This document shows positions 18,204-25,926 of a DNA stretch of 30,741 bases, piece after piece. The notes under the pieces were generated by a model, which saw nothing but the letters and a program-made list of their open reading frames with translations, was not told the DNA's origin and did not search any database. This stretch comes from Flavobacteriaceae bacterium (GTDB taxonomy: Bacteria > Bacteroidota > Bacteroidia > Flavobacteriales > Flavobacteriaceae), in NCBI GenBank assembly GCA_002691265.1, contig NZHJ01000016.1, forward strand, positions 1 to 30,741. Reading direction: 5' to 3'. Position 1 is the first letter of the stretch, and each line of letters begins with the position of its first letter. The position numbers were made by a program, and so were the translations under genes.

Positions 18204-19286
18204 TTAATTCTTTAATATTTTTTCTTGGTGATTTATTGATTCTTGATGAATTGCCTTGAAAACTTTTAAAATAAATTCTTCACTTAGGTTTTTTTCATCA
18301 CCCTCTAAAATCATTTTCCCTAAAATTTCATTCCATCTTTTAGACTGAAGTACAGCAACATTATTTTTTTTCTTTAAAAGACCAATTTTTTCTGCAACTT
18401 TCATTCTATTACCCAAGATATTTATTAATTGATTGTCATGAACATTAATCTGTGCTCTTAAATTATCTAAATTATCTAAGTATGCTTCATCATCATTTGT
18501 GACACGTCTGATTGTAAGATTTTTAGTCAATTCTTTTAACTTTTCAGGGGTTATTTGCTGTTTGGCATCACTCCATGCATTATCTGGATCATTATGTGAT
18601 TCAATCATCAATCCATCATAATTTAAGTCTAGTGCAGTTTGACATAAATCAAAAATAAGATCTCTTCTTCCTGCTATGTGTGAGGGGTCCAGAATCAATG
18701 GCAAATCAGGAAGTCTTCTTTGAAGATCAATAGCAATTTGCCACTCTGGATTATTTCTGTATTTTGTTTTTTCATAAGTTGAAAACCCTCTATGTATTGC
18801 TCCAATATTTTTAATATTTGAAGAAAAAAATCTTTCAATTGCTCCTAACCATAAGGATAAATCAGGGTTTACAGGATTTTTAATTAGAATAATTTTTTCA
18901 GTACCTCGAAGTGCTTCCGCGATTTCTTGAACGATAAATGGGCTTACAGTCGTCCTAGCTCCAATCCACAAAATATCAATTTCGTTTTTAAGTGCTAAGT
19001 CAACATGGTTAGCATTAGCAACCTCTGTAGTAGTAAGAATTCCTGTCTCTTTTTTTGCTTTTTTCATCCACTGTAATGCTAAAGATCCAACACCTTCAAA
19101 ATTTCCAGGTCTTGTTCTTGGCTTCCAAATACCTGCTCTATAAACTATTGTATCTGAATCTTTAAGTTGGTGGGCAATATCTAAAACTTGATTCTCAGTT
19201 TCGGCACTACATGGTCCTGCAATTAAAAGTGGGTGTGAAAGACTCATATCATCCAACCATTTTCTCAAATTTTTACTATTCTTCAT
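18204..19286 (-). CDS. Bifunctional DAHP synthase / chorismate mutase
   Basis: The 360-residue protein fuses a KDO8PS/DAHP-type synthase (about 1-260) to a C-terminal AroQ-type chorismate mutase (about 265-350). The first domain has AGPCSAE (23-29), KPRTRPGNFEG (55-65), ILTTTEV, LDPSHIAGRRD and the SHNDPDNAWSDAKQQ stretch. The mutase shows LRAQINVHDNQLINILGNRMKVAEKIGLLKK. It makes the first committed compound of aromatic synthesis and also converts chorismate to prephenate, so entry and Phe/Tyr branch point are joined. This fusion is typical of Bacteroidetes and explains why the PheA and TyrA here lack mutase domains. Literature symbols vary (aroG/aroF/pheA type), so none is given. Confidence 0.94.
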   Translation of the reverse strand: MKNSKNLRKWLDDMSLSHPLLIAGPCSAETENQVLDIAHQLKDSDTIVYRAGIWKPRTRPGNFEGVGSLALQWMKKAKKETGILTTTEVANANHVDLALKNEIDILWIGARTTVSPFIVQEIAEALRGTEKIILIKNPVNPDLSLWLGAIERFFSSNIKNIGAIHRGFSTYEKTKYRNNPEWQIAIDLQRRLPDLPLILDPSHIAGRRDLIFDLCQTALDLNYDGLMIESHNDPDNAWSDAKQQITPEKLKELTKNLTIRRVTNDDEAYLDNLDNLRAQINVHDNQLINILGNRMKVAEKIGLLKKKNNVAVLQSKRWNEILGKMILEGDEKNLSEEFILKVFKAIHQESINHQEKILKN

Positions 19287-19289
19287 ATT

Positions 19290-20144
19290 CTAATTTATTC
19301 CTTTTAAAATTGTTTTTATATAATTAGTTGACTTTAATTGAGATTCAACTTCATCGAATCTATCTTTTTTAATCAAAGAATTTATATATGCTAAGTTTTC
19401 AATGTAATCATCTAATGATTTAATAATATTTTTTTTATTATCCTCTAAAATATCTGTCCACATTTCAGGTGAACTTTTTGCGAGTCTAACTGTTGATTCA
19501 AAACCACTTCCAGCCATATCAAAAATATTCTTTTCATTTTTTTCTTCATCCATTACGGTTTTACCTAACATGAAAGAACTTATATGGGATAGATGTGAAA
19601 CGTAAGCAATATGCTTATCATGAGAATCAGAGTCCATATAGCCAATTTTCATTTTCATTAAATTAAATATTTTTAGTCCAAGCTCAAGTATTGATTTATC
19701 TGTTTTATCCTTATCACATATAATTATATTTTTTCCTTCGAATAAGCCTTCATGAGCAGCCGCGGGTCCTGAGAGTTCTGTTCCAGCGATCGGGTGAGTG
19801 GCTAGAAAATTTTGACGATTAGGATGTTCTTTTACAATTTGACAAATACTTTTTTTTGTGGAACCAAAATCGATAACTAAGCTGTTATTATTCACAGATT
19901 TTAAAACTATAGGCAGAATATTAAGTATGGATTTAACAGGAACTGAGATTACAATAATATCTGGATTATTTATTTTTAAAAGTTCAGATGTTTCATCGAT
20001 TAACTTTAACTCAAGAGCTTTCTGAAGGTGAATTTCTGACTTATCTATTCCAATAATTGTAGATTTTGGAAATAACTTTCTCATATCAATGGCAAAGCTG
20101 CCACCAATAAGACCAACACCAATCACATAAATTTTCTTTTTCAT
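19290..20144 (-). CDS. tyrA: Prephenate dehydrogenase
   Basis: TyrA oxidatively decarboxylates prephenate to 4-hydroxyphenylpyruvate, the tyrosine branch. The 284-residue protein starts with a Rossmann GVGLIGGSFA motif (9-18), followed by IDFGSTKKSI, ATHPIAGTELSGPAAAHEGLFEGK (catalytic His and substrate-binding segment) and a helical C-terminal dimerisation region with YVSHLSHISSFML. There is no chorismate mutase or ACT domain, so control probably comes from the attenuator and other enzymes. Its ATG overlaps the aminotransferase stop (ATGA), indicating coupling. Confidence 0.94.
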   Translation of the reverse strand: MKKKIYVIGVGLIGGSFAIDMRKLFPKSTIIGIDKSEIHLQKALELKLIDETSELLKINNPDIIVISVPVKSILNILPIVLKSVNNNSLVIDFGSTKKSICQIVKEHPNRQNFLATHPIAGTELSGPAAAHEGLFEGKNIIICDKDKTDKSILELGLKIFNLMKMKIGYMDSDSHDKHIAYVSHLSHISSFMLGKTVMDEEKNEKNIFDMAGSGFESTVRLAKSSPEMWTDILEDNKKNIIKSLDDYIENLAYINSLIKKDRFDEVESQLKSTNYIKTILKGIN

Positions 20145-21283
20145 AATCTTGAAATTGCTTTCTTAATATTGATTTCAGAATTACAGAGTGAAATCCTTAC
20201 ATATCCTTCACCATTTGATCCAAAAATACTACCAGGTGCAATAAAAACACCTTTTTCATTTAAAAGACTATCCACATAATCTATAGAGGTTTTATTACTT
20301 TTAATCTTAGCCCAAACAAACATTCCCGATGAAGATCTTGAAAAATCACAATTTAATTTATCAGCTAATTCCCATACTAATTTTCTTCTTTTTGAATATT
20401 CAAAGTTCAAGTTTTTAAACCAATCCTTTGATTGACTTAATGCTGAGACAGCACCCATTTGTAAAGGAAAAAACATACCTGAATCAACATTACTTTTTAC
20501 CTTTAAAATATTTGAAATGTATTTAGGATTTGCCACAGCAAAGCCTAATCTCCATCCAGCCATGTTGAAACTTTTACTTAAAGAATTTAACTCAATACAA
20601 ATATCTCTCGCTCCGTTAACATTCATAATACTTAATGGATTATTATTTAAAATGAAACTATATGGATTATCATTTACAATTAAAATATTATTAGACTTCG
20701 CAAAATTTATAATTTCAGAAAAATACTCATGGGATGCTACTGTTCCTGTTGGCATATGAGGATAATTAATCCACATTATCTTAACACTAGATAAATCAAG
20801 TTTAGTTAATTGCTCCAAGTCAGGCAGCCAGTTATTTTTTTCATTTAAATCATAATATATAATTTCATTTCCGATCAACTTTGTTATTGATGAATATGTT
20901 GGATATCCGGGATTTGGTATTAAGACTTTATCATCTTCAGAAAGAAAAGACATTGAAATATGAAAAATTCCCTCCTTGCTTCCAATCAATGGTAAAATTT
21001 CAGATTGATAATTTAAATCACAATTATAATGTAACTTATAAAAATTTGATATTTCCTTTCTAAATTTTTCAACTCCGATATAGCTTTGATATTTATGCGC
21101 TCCAGCAACATTTAACGAATGTTTTAATTTTTTTATTACCGGAGTTGGAGGAGATAAATCTGGACTCCCAATTCCAAGGTTGATAATATCTTCTCCAGAG
21201 TCAATTAAAGACTTTACCTCTCTCAGTTTGGAGGAAAAATAATACTCACTTAATCCTTCTATTCTTTTTGAAAATTCAATCAT
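20141..21283 (-). CDS. PLP-dependent aminotransferase, fold type I
   Basis: The 380-residue protein is a class I/II aminotransferase. It has the Schiff-base Lys237 in SLSKSFNMAGWRLG, Asn173 (NYPHMPTG), Asp205 (VNDNPYS), and a C-terminal GYVRISLC with the carboxylate-binding Arg. The position between pheA and tyrA points to transamination in Phe/Tyr synthesis (phenylpyruvate and 4-hydroxyphenylpyruvate, or prephenate), but sequence alone does not separate these from LL-DAP or alanine/aspartate specificity. An ATG at 21304 would add seven residues and overlap pheA by 29 nt; MIEFSKRIEGL at 21283 matches the family start and gives an 8-nt overlap. Confidence 0.88.
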   Translation of the reverse strand: MIEFSKRIEGLSEYYFSSKLREVKSLIDSGEDIINLGIGSPDLSPPTPVIKKLKHSLNVAGAHKYQSYIGVEKFRKEISNFYKLHYNCDLNYQSEILPLIGSKEGIFHISMSFLSEDDKVLIPNPGYPTYSSITKLIGNEIIYYDLNEKNNWLPDLEQLTKLDLSSVKIMWINYPHMPTGTVASHEYFSEIINFAKSNNILIVNDNPYSFILNNNPLSIMNVNGARDICIELNSLSKSFNMAGWRLGFAVANPKYISNILKVKSNVDSGMFFPLQMGAVSALSQSKDWFKNLNFEYSKRRKLVWELADKLNCDFSRSSSGMFVWAKIKSNKTSIDYVDSLLNEKGVFIAPGSIFGSNGEGYVRISLCNSEINIKKAISRL

Positions 21284-22103
21284 CTTTAGAGTTTTTGTAT
21301 TCACCTAATACTTTAAAATCTTTAGCCATAATTTCAATTATGGACTTAGCCTTAAAATAATCCTCTAATTTATCAAAAGTGACATCAACAAAAAATGAGT
21401 ATCTCCAAGGAGTTTGAATCTTAGGCATTGATTGAATCTTAGTTAAATTTAACTTACAATCACTTAAAACATTTAAAATAGCTGCCAAGCTTCCCCTTTT
21501 ATGATCCAATTCAAATTTTACTGAGGCCTTATTAAAATTTAAGTTTTTAGTTGGACCTTTTTTTTGAAGAATAACAAATCTTGTTTGATTCTTTTTTATA
21601 GTTTGAATATTATCATTTATAATATCCAGCCCATAAATTTTTGAGGCTAAATCACTTGCAATTGCACCTAAACCCTTTATTTTATTTTCAGAAATTTTCT
21701 TTGCTACCTGAGCAGTATCCTTATCCTCGATTAAAACAATATCCACATTATCTTTAAAAAAATCTCTGCATTGAAGAAGAGCCATGGGATGAGACTGCAC
21801 TTCTTTTATATCTTCAATTGATTGACCTTTTAAGGCAATCAAATTATGTGTTATTTGAAGATAATATTCACCTACAATATTTACTCGATATTCATCAATC
21901 AATGCATAATTAGGAATAATAGATCCAGCAGTAGAATTTTCAATTGCCATGATAGCATAATCTATTTTATCATTAAATAAATTTAAAATCAATTCTTCGA
22001 AGGAAAGATATTCAATCAAATTAATATCTTCTCCAAAATAGTTATTTGCAACTATGTGATGAAATGAACCCTTTATTCCCTGAATACCTATGTTTTTTTT
22101 CAT
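21276..22103 (-). CDS. pheA: Prephenate dehydratase
   Basis: PheA converts prephenate to phenylpyruvate, the Phe branch. The 275-residue protein has the periplasmic-binding-protein-like catalytic domain (GIQGIKGSFHH at 6-16, AIENSTAGSI, SHPMALLQC, and the catalytic Thr in NQTRF at 172-176) and a C-terminal ACT domain (about 195-270, HKRGSLAAILNVLSDCKLNLTKI), which in this family binds Phe for feedback inhibition. No chorismate mutase domain, as expected given the fusion downstream. A longer frame opens at ATG 22133 but that codon is inside the attenuator terminator and its extra residues are not conserved; the ATG at 22103, directly after the T run, is the start. Confidence 0.95.
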   Translation of the reverse strand: MKKNIGIQGIKGSFHHIVANNYFGEDINLIEYLSFEELILNLFNDKIDYAIMAIENSTAGSIIPNYALIDEYRVNIVGEYYLQITHNLIALKGQSIEDIKEVQSHPMALLQCRDFFKDNVDIVLIEDKDTAQVAKKISENKIKGLGAIASDLASKIYGLDIINDNIQTIKKNQTRFVILQKKGPTKNLNFNKASVKFELDHKRGSLAAILNVLSDCKLNLTKIQSMPKIQTPWRYSFFVDVTFDKLEDYFKAKSIIEIMAKDFKVLGEYKNSKDD

Positions 22104-22131
22104 AAAAAAAAAGTCTCGAAATTTCGAGACC
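22104..22131 (-). terminator. Intrinsic terminator of the pheA attenuator
   Basis: On the minus strand an 18-nt perfect palindrome (22113-22130, GTCTCGAAATTTCGAGAC) forms a 7-bp stem with an AATT loop, extendable by one G-U pair. It is followed by nine T (22104-22112) that end at the pheA ATG. There is no T run on the plus-strand side, so it acts only on pheA-direction transcription. Being before rather than after a gene marks it as an attenuator. Confidence 0.9.
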
Positions 22132-22169
22132 ATAAATAAATTTGATTAGTAATATATAACCACAGCCTC
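22126..22169 (-). promoter_or_regulatory. Antiterminator pairing of the pheA attenuator
   Basis: GAGGCTGTGG (22169-22160, starting in the leader stop codon) can pair with TTATGGTCTC (22135-22126), which includes the 5' arm of the terminator. The 10-bp helix has five Watson-Crick and five G-U pairs with no bulge. It excludes the terminator stem. A ribosome at the leader stop would cover the upstream strand, while one stalled at the Tyr/Phe codons would leave it free. Confidence 0.65.
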
Positions 22170-22228
22170 TACATCCTTTTTAAATAAAAGAAGTAATATA
22201 AGTTAAAGTTGTAGTTAAAAAATAGCAT
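22169..22228 (-). CDS. Phe/Tyr leader peptide of the aromatic amino acid operon
   Basis: A 19-codon ORF reads MLFFNYNFNLYYFFYLKRM and stops at TAG. Five Phe (3, 4, 8, 13, 14) and four Tyr (6, 11, 12, 15) make up nearly half of it, with a dense cluster YYFFY just before the end. The start is preceded by TAAAAATG, an A-rich context favoured by Bacteroidetes that lack Shine-Dalgarno sites. It lies 66 nt upstream of pheA and directly before mutually exclusive antiterminator and terminator structures. The arrangement is that of classic amino-acid operon attenuators (pheL, pheST, trp, his in enterobacteria). AT-rich DNA yields Phe and Tyr codons by chance, but the position, length and adjoining structures argue for function. 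The peptide itself is expected to have no further role. Confidence 0.8.
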   Translation of the reverse strand: MLFFNYNFNLYYFFYLKRM

Positions 22229-22284
22229 TTTTAATGATTGGTTGGTCTAATGTAAATAATATTTATTAAAAAAAAGAAAATTAT

Positions 22285-23877
22285 CTAAAGAATATAATCT
22301 GTAGATACAAAGTTAGAATTATCAGAACTTAACAAATCCTTAATTATCTTATTATTTTCATTATTATCCTTTGAGGCAACAAACGTACGAATTGAAAATG
22401 ATCTTAGTGCATCATGAACACTTAATGTACTGAATGCAGAATCTTTTCTTCCTGTAAATGGATAAATATCGGGGCCTCGTTGACATGAGCTATTTATATT
22501 GACCCTACAAACTAAATTCACCAAAGTGTCAATTAGGGGTCCAAGCTTCTTTGTTTCCTTTCCGAAAATACTAACCTGTTGTCCGTAATTTGATTCTGCC
22601 ATGTCATCAAGAGGTTCATTAATATCTTTAAATGAAATTATTGGAATCACTGGCCCAAACTGCTCTTCTTTATAAACACTCATATCTTTAGTAACAGGGT
22701 ATAAAATAGCTGGATATACATAATTTTCACATTGAATTCCACCTTTAGGATTAACTATCTTAGCACCCTTCTGTTTTGCATCAGTAATTAGTGATTGTAT
22801 GTATTCGGGTTTATTTGGTTCTGGTAGCGGAGTTAACTTAACGTTGTCCTCCCATGGATTTCCGTATTTTAGTTTATCAACAGCCTTAGAAAATCTGTTG
22901 AGAAATTCATCTCTAATTTCATCATGAACATAAATTATCTTAAGAGCGGTACATCTTTGTCCGTTATAAGAAAGGGATCCGTTTATACATTCCTGAATCG
23001 TTAAGTCTAAGTCGGCATCTGGTAATATAATCGCTGGATTTTTTGCCTCAAGACCCAAGACTAATCTTAGTCTATTTTTCTTTGGATGAGATTCTTGCAA
23101 GGAATTAGCAGATGAACTATGTCCTATAAGTGCCAAGACATTTACTTTACCAGATTCCATAATAGGGGTTGCTAAAACCCTACCTCTTCCAAATAAAATA
23201 TTTACTACACCGGGTGGAAAATGTTTTTTGAAAGCTTCCATTAATGGAGAAATTAATAGCACACCGTGTTTAGCTGGCTTGAATATCACTGTATTACCCA
23301 TAATTAAAGCTGGAATTAAAAGACAAAATGTCTCATTCAACGGATAATTATATGGTCCTAAACAAAGAACCACACCAAGTGGTCCTCTACGAATGTGTGC
23401 ATTAATACCGCTGTGTTTTTGAAATTTTGCAGAATCTCTATCAATTTTCTTGTAAGCTTCAATTGTATCGTATATATAATCTACGGTTCTGTCAAATTCT
23501 TTTTTAGAATCAGTATAGTTTTTTCCAATCTCCCACATTAATAACTTTACTACAATATCTCTTTTCTGCTTCATTTCTTCAACGAAGTTTTCCATTGCAT
23601 TAATACGATCTACAACCTTCATCGTTGGCCATAAACCCTTTCCTTTATCAAATGCATTACAAGCAGAGTCTAGCGCCTCAATAGCTTCATCCTTATCTAA
23701 ACTTGGTATTTCACCAAGCAAAGTAGGCTTATATTCAGGTGTTGATGATATTGTAGAATAAACAGGTGAAAATTCACCATCCCATTTAACCAAACTTCCA
23801 TTAATCAGATAGTTATCTTGCTTTATCTTTTCAGTTATCTCAAACTCTTGCGGTATCTGCCTAAATTTAAATTCCAT
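22285..23877 (-). CDS. gapN: NADP-dependent non-phosphorylating glyceraldehyde-3-phosphate dehydrogenase
   Basis: The 530-residue protein is an aldehyde dehydrogenase with catalytic Cys309 (NGQRCTA), Glu277 (GLEAKNPAI), Asn177 (GPYNYPLNE) and the NAD(P)-binding FKPAKHG (199-205). Length, the N-terminal [12 protein letters not shown] and [11 protein letters not shown] fit the GapN group, which oxidises glyceraldehyde-3-P directly to 3-phosphoglycerate and yields NADPH without ATP. Specificity within aldehyde dehydrogenases is inferred from this similarity. The frame opens 12 codons earlier at 23913, but [12 protein letters not shown] at 23877 matches the family start. It lies just upstream of the pheA attenuator on the same strand, so read-through would also be subject to attenuation. 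Confidence 0.88.
   Translation of the reverse strand: MEFKFRQIPQEFEITEKIKQDNYLINGSLVKWDGEFSPVYSTISSTPEYKPTLLGEIPSLDKDEAIEALDSACNAFDKGKGLWPTMKVVDRINAMENFVEEMKQKRDIVVKLLMWEIGKNYTDSKKEFDRTVDYIYDTIEAYKKIDRDSAKFQKHSGINAHIRRGPLGVVLCLGPYNYPLNETFCLLIPALIMGNTVIFKPAKHGVLLISPLMEAFKKHFPPGVVNILFGRGRVLATPIMESGKVNVLALIGHSSSANSLQESHPKKNRLRLVLGLEAKNPAIILPDADLDLTIQECINGSLSYNGQRCTALKIIYVHDEIRDEFLNRFSKAVDKLKYGNPWEDNVKLTPLPEPNKPEYIQSLITDAKQKGAKIVNPKGGIQCENYVYPAILYPVTKDMSVYKEEQFGPVIPIISFKDINEPLDDMAESNYGQQVSIFGKETKKLGPLIDTLVNLVCRVNINSSCQRGPDIYPFTGRKDSAFSTLSVHDALRSFSIRTFVASKDNNENNKIIKDLLSSDNSNFVSTDYIL
22308..22335 (-). promoter_or_regulatory. Candidate promoter for the pheA leader, inside the gapN 3' end
   Basis: The minus strand reads TTG (22333-22335), 17 nt, then TAACTTTG (22308-22315), an exact match to TTG-N17-23-TAnnTTTG. 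Initiation just downstream would give a leader RNA of about 75-80 nt before the leader peptide ATG. The motif overlaps gapN codons, so it may be coincidental. Confidence 0.4.
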
Positions 23878-23926
23878 AATAATTAATTTAAGTAGCTGCA
23901 ATTTCCATTCCAAAAAAATAAATTAC

Positions 23927-23934
23927 TAAGTTTG
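23927..23934 (+). promoter_or_regulatory. Possible -7 element of the GT90 gene
   Basis: TAAGTTTG fits TAnnTTTG and lies 23 nt before the ATG at 23958. No TTG is found at the right distance upstream, so support is weak. Confidence 0.25.
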
Positions 23935-23957
23935 AAATTCATTAATTATCATTTTTG

Positions 23958-24938
23958 ATGCTTTCAAGTATTAAACATCGCAACAATAAGCAGAAATATT
24001 ATTTATTAAATTATTTGAGCTTATTAATTCCTGATTTTTTCTACAGAAATAATTTAAGAAAGAAATTAAACTCACTTTCTGATTTTGATTTTGATTATAT
24101 TAAAAATAGGGTAAACTATTACAACAAAATAAACAAAGAGATTAAACTAAATAAGGATGTTGAAAGTCTTAATAATTTTAAAATTAAAAACTTCCATAGA
24201 ACTTATTTTTTTGATACTTACCAATACACTAGATTCTTTGAAAAAAGATTAAAATTGAAAACGCTATTTGGAGATATCACTCATAGCCCTGATGTTCCAT
24301 CGATTGTAAAAAGTAGACCAATCAATGAAAATAATCAAAATTCAATTTTGCTGAAACTAAATAAAATCAGGCATTTTACATACACAAAAGATTCTAATGA
24401 ATTTGATCATAAAATAAATAAACTAATTGGAAGATCTGCGATAACTAAAAAGCATAAAAAAAGAATTGATTTTTTTAAAATATACTTTAATAATAAGTTA
24501 TGCGACCTTGGAGCAATAAATAAGAATACACCACACCCAGAATGGCTAAAAAATAAAATATCAATAGAAGATCATTTAAAATATAAATTTATTATGTGTG
24601 TGGAGGGAGTTGATGTTGCTACAAATCTAAAATGGGTAATGTCTTCAAATTCAATTGCTGTGATGCCCAGACCTAAAATTGAATCTTGGTTTATGGAAAA
24701 TAAGCTGATTCCGGAAAAACATTATATTGAAATAAAGGAAGATTATTCAGATTTAGAAAGTAGAATTGAATACTACATAAAGAATCCTAAAAAATGTAAA
24801 AGGATTATCAAAAATGCCAATGATTATGTTGTACAATTCAAAAATAAAAAAAGAGAAGACATTATATCATTGTTGGTTTTAGAAAAATACTTTCATTTCA
24901 CTGGACAGCAAGAAAAAACTAGTTTTTTGGATTATTAG
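23958..24938 (+). CDS. Glycosyltransferase family 90 (LPS/CAP10-type) protein
   Basis: The 326-residue protein matches the bacterial LpsA/CAP10-like group of GT90: N-terminal basic region with LIPDFFYRNNL and IKNRVNYYNK, GDITHSPDVPSIVKSRP (about 95-111), the KKRIDFFKIYFNN segment, then KFIMCVEGVDVATNLKWVMSSNSIAVMPRP and WFMENKLIPEKHYIEIKEDYSDLESRI. These enzymes transfer sugars such as xylose or glucose onto LPS, capsule or protein; the acceptor here is unknown. No signal peptide or clear membrane helix, so it is probably cytosolic. A TTG one codon earlier is possible. It is a single gene on the plus strand between two minus-strand metabolic units, and its 3' end overlaps ilvA by 20 bp. That isolation may reflect insertion or rearrangement. 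Confidence 0.82.
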   Translation: MLSSIKHRNNKQKYYLLNYLSLLIPDFFYRNNLRKKLNSLSDFDFDYIKNRVNYYNKINKEIKLNKDVESLNNFKIKNFHRTYFFDTYQYTRFFEKRLKLKTLFGDITHSPDVPSIVKSRPINENNQNSILLKLNKIRHFTYTKDSNEFDHKINKLIGRSAITKKHKKRIDFFKIYFNNKLCDLGAINKNTPHPEWLKNKISIEDHLKYKFIMCVEGVDVATNLKWVMSSNSIAVMPRPKIESWFMENKLIPEKHYIEIKEDYSDLESRIEYYIKNPKKCKRIIKNANDYVVQFKNKKREDIISLLVLEKYFHFTGQQEKTSFLDY

Positions 24939-25926
24939 ATTTCCAAATATCAGCTCTTTTTATTATTTGGGGCATTCTAGAATTATCGTTATTTCCTCCA
25001 CAAATTATACAACCAATATTTTTATTTATGATTTTATGTCTGTAATGTCTCAGAGCAGCACTTGACATTGCACCTGCCGGTTCAGCAATAATATTTTCGT
25101 ACGATTTTAGTTCTAGAATAGAATTACAAATTTCATTCTCATCCAAAATTATTAAATCATCTAAATGTTCTTTACAGTAATCAAAGCTATAATTGCCAAC
25201 TTTTTTAACCGCAACTCCATCAACAAAACCATCAATTCTATTTAAAGTAATTAACTTATTTTTATCAATGGATTTGGACATTGATGGGGCTCCTTTAGGC
25301 TCAATGCCTATTATTTTTGTCTTTGGACTCAGTTGCTTGAAAACATTTATTGCGCCTGAAATTAATCCGCCACCCCCGATTGGAATAAACAGATAATCTA
25401 GATGATCTTTAAATTGATTAATAATTTCTAAAAATAATGTAGCCTGTCCAGCAATTACTTTTTTATCATCAAAAGGATGTATAAAAGTTTTATCATATTT
25501 ATCACATTCTTGCAACGCTTTTTCATACGCCTGGGTAAAGTTTTCTCCGAACAAAACAACCTCAACATTGGTTTTTCCAAATTTTTTTACTTGTTCAATT
25601 TTTTGATTTGGAGTAGTTGTAGGCATAAATACTTTCCCCTTATAACCTAGGGTGCTACAGCTTACAGCAAAACCTTGAGCATGATTTCCGGCACTAGCAC
25701 AAACTATTCCATTTATTACTTGAGATTGATTTAAAGATGAAATTTTATTAAAGGCACCTCTTATCTTAAATGATCTAACTTTTTGTAAATCTTCCCTTTT
25801 AAAGAATATATTAGAATTATATTTTTGAGAGTAACTTTCAATTTTCTGGAAAGGAGATTCAATTACTACTGTCTGCAATATTTGGCTAGCTTTTTTTATT
25901 TCATTTAATCCGATAAAATTACCCAC
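24919..25926 (-). CDS. ilvA: Threonine dehydratase, catalytic domain only
   Basis: IlvA deaminates threonine to 2-oxobutanoate, the first step to isoleucine. The 335-residue protein is a fold type II PLP enzyme with Lys54 in SFKIRGAFN (52-60), SAGNHAQGFA, the phosphate-binding GGGGL (184-188) and CGGNNDNSRM near the end. The biosynthetic enzyme of other flavobacteria is about 415-420 residues, with a C-terminal ACT-like regulatory domain beginning soon after the GGN motif. Here the protein stops about 20 residues past GGN, and the sequence after the stop shows no remnant of that domain in this frame. It may therefore escape isoleucine feedback. The context (ilvC directly upstream, sharing one base) supports a biosynthetic rather than a TdcB-type catabolic role. 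Confidence 0.92.
   Translation of the reverse strand: MGNFIGLNEIKKASQILQTVVIESPFQKIESYSQKYNSNIFFKREDLQKVRSFKIRGAFNKISSLNQSQVINGIVCASAGNHAQGFAVSCSTLGYKGKVFMPTTTPNQKIEQVKKFGKTNVEVVLFGENFTQAYEKALQECDKYDKTFIHPFDDKKVIAGQATLFLEIINQFKDHLDYLFIPIGGGGLISGAINVFKQLSPKTKIIGIEPKGAPSMSKSIDKNKLITLNRIDGFVDGVAVKKVGNYSFDYCKEHLDDLIILDENEICNSILELKSYENIIAEPAGAMSSAALRHYRHKIINKNIGCIICGGNNDNSRMPQIIKRADIWKSNNPKN

Noticed and set aside
22104..22133. pheA starting at ATG 22133 (MVSKFRDFFF...)
   Set aside because: The codons lie in the terminator palindrome and T run. The conserved prephenate dehydratase sequence starts at 22103.
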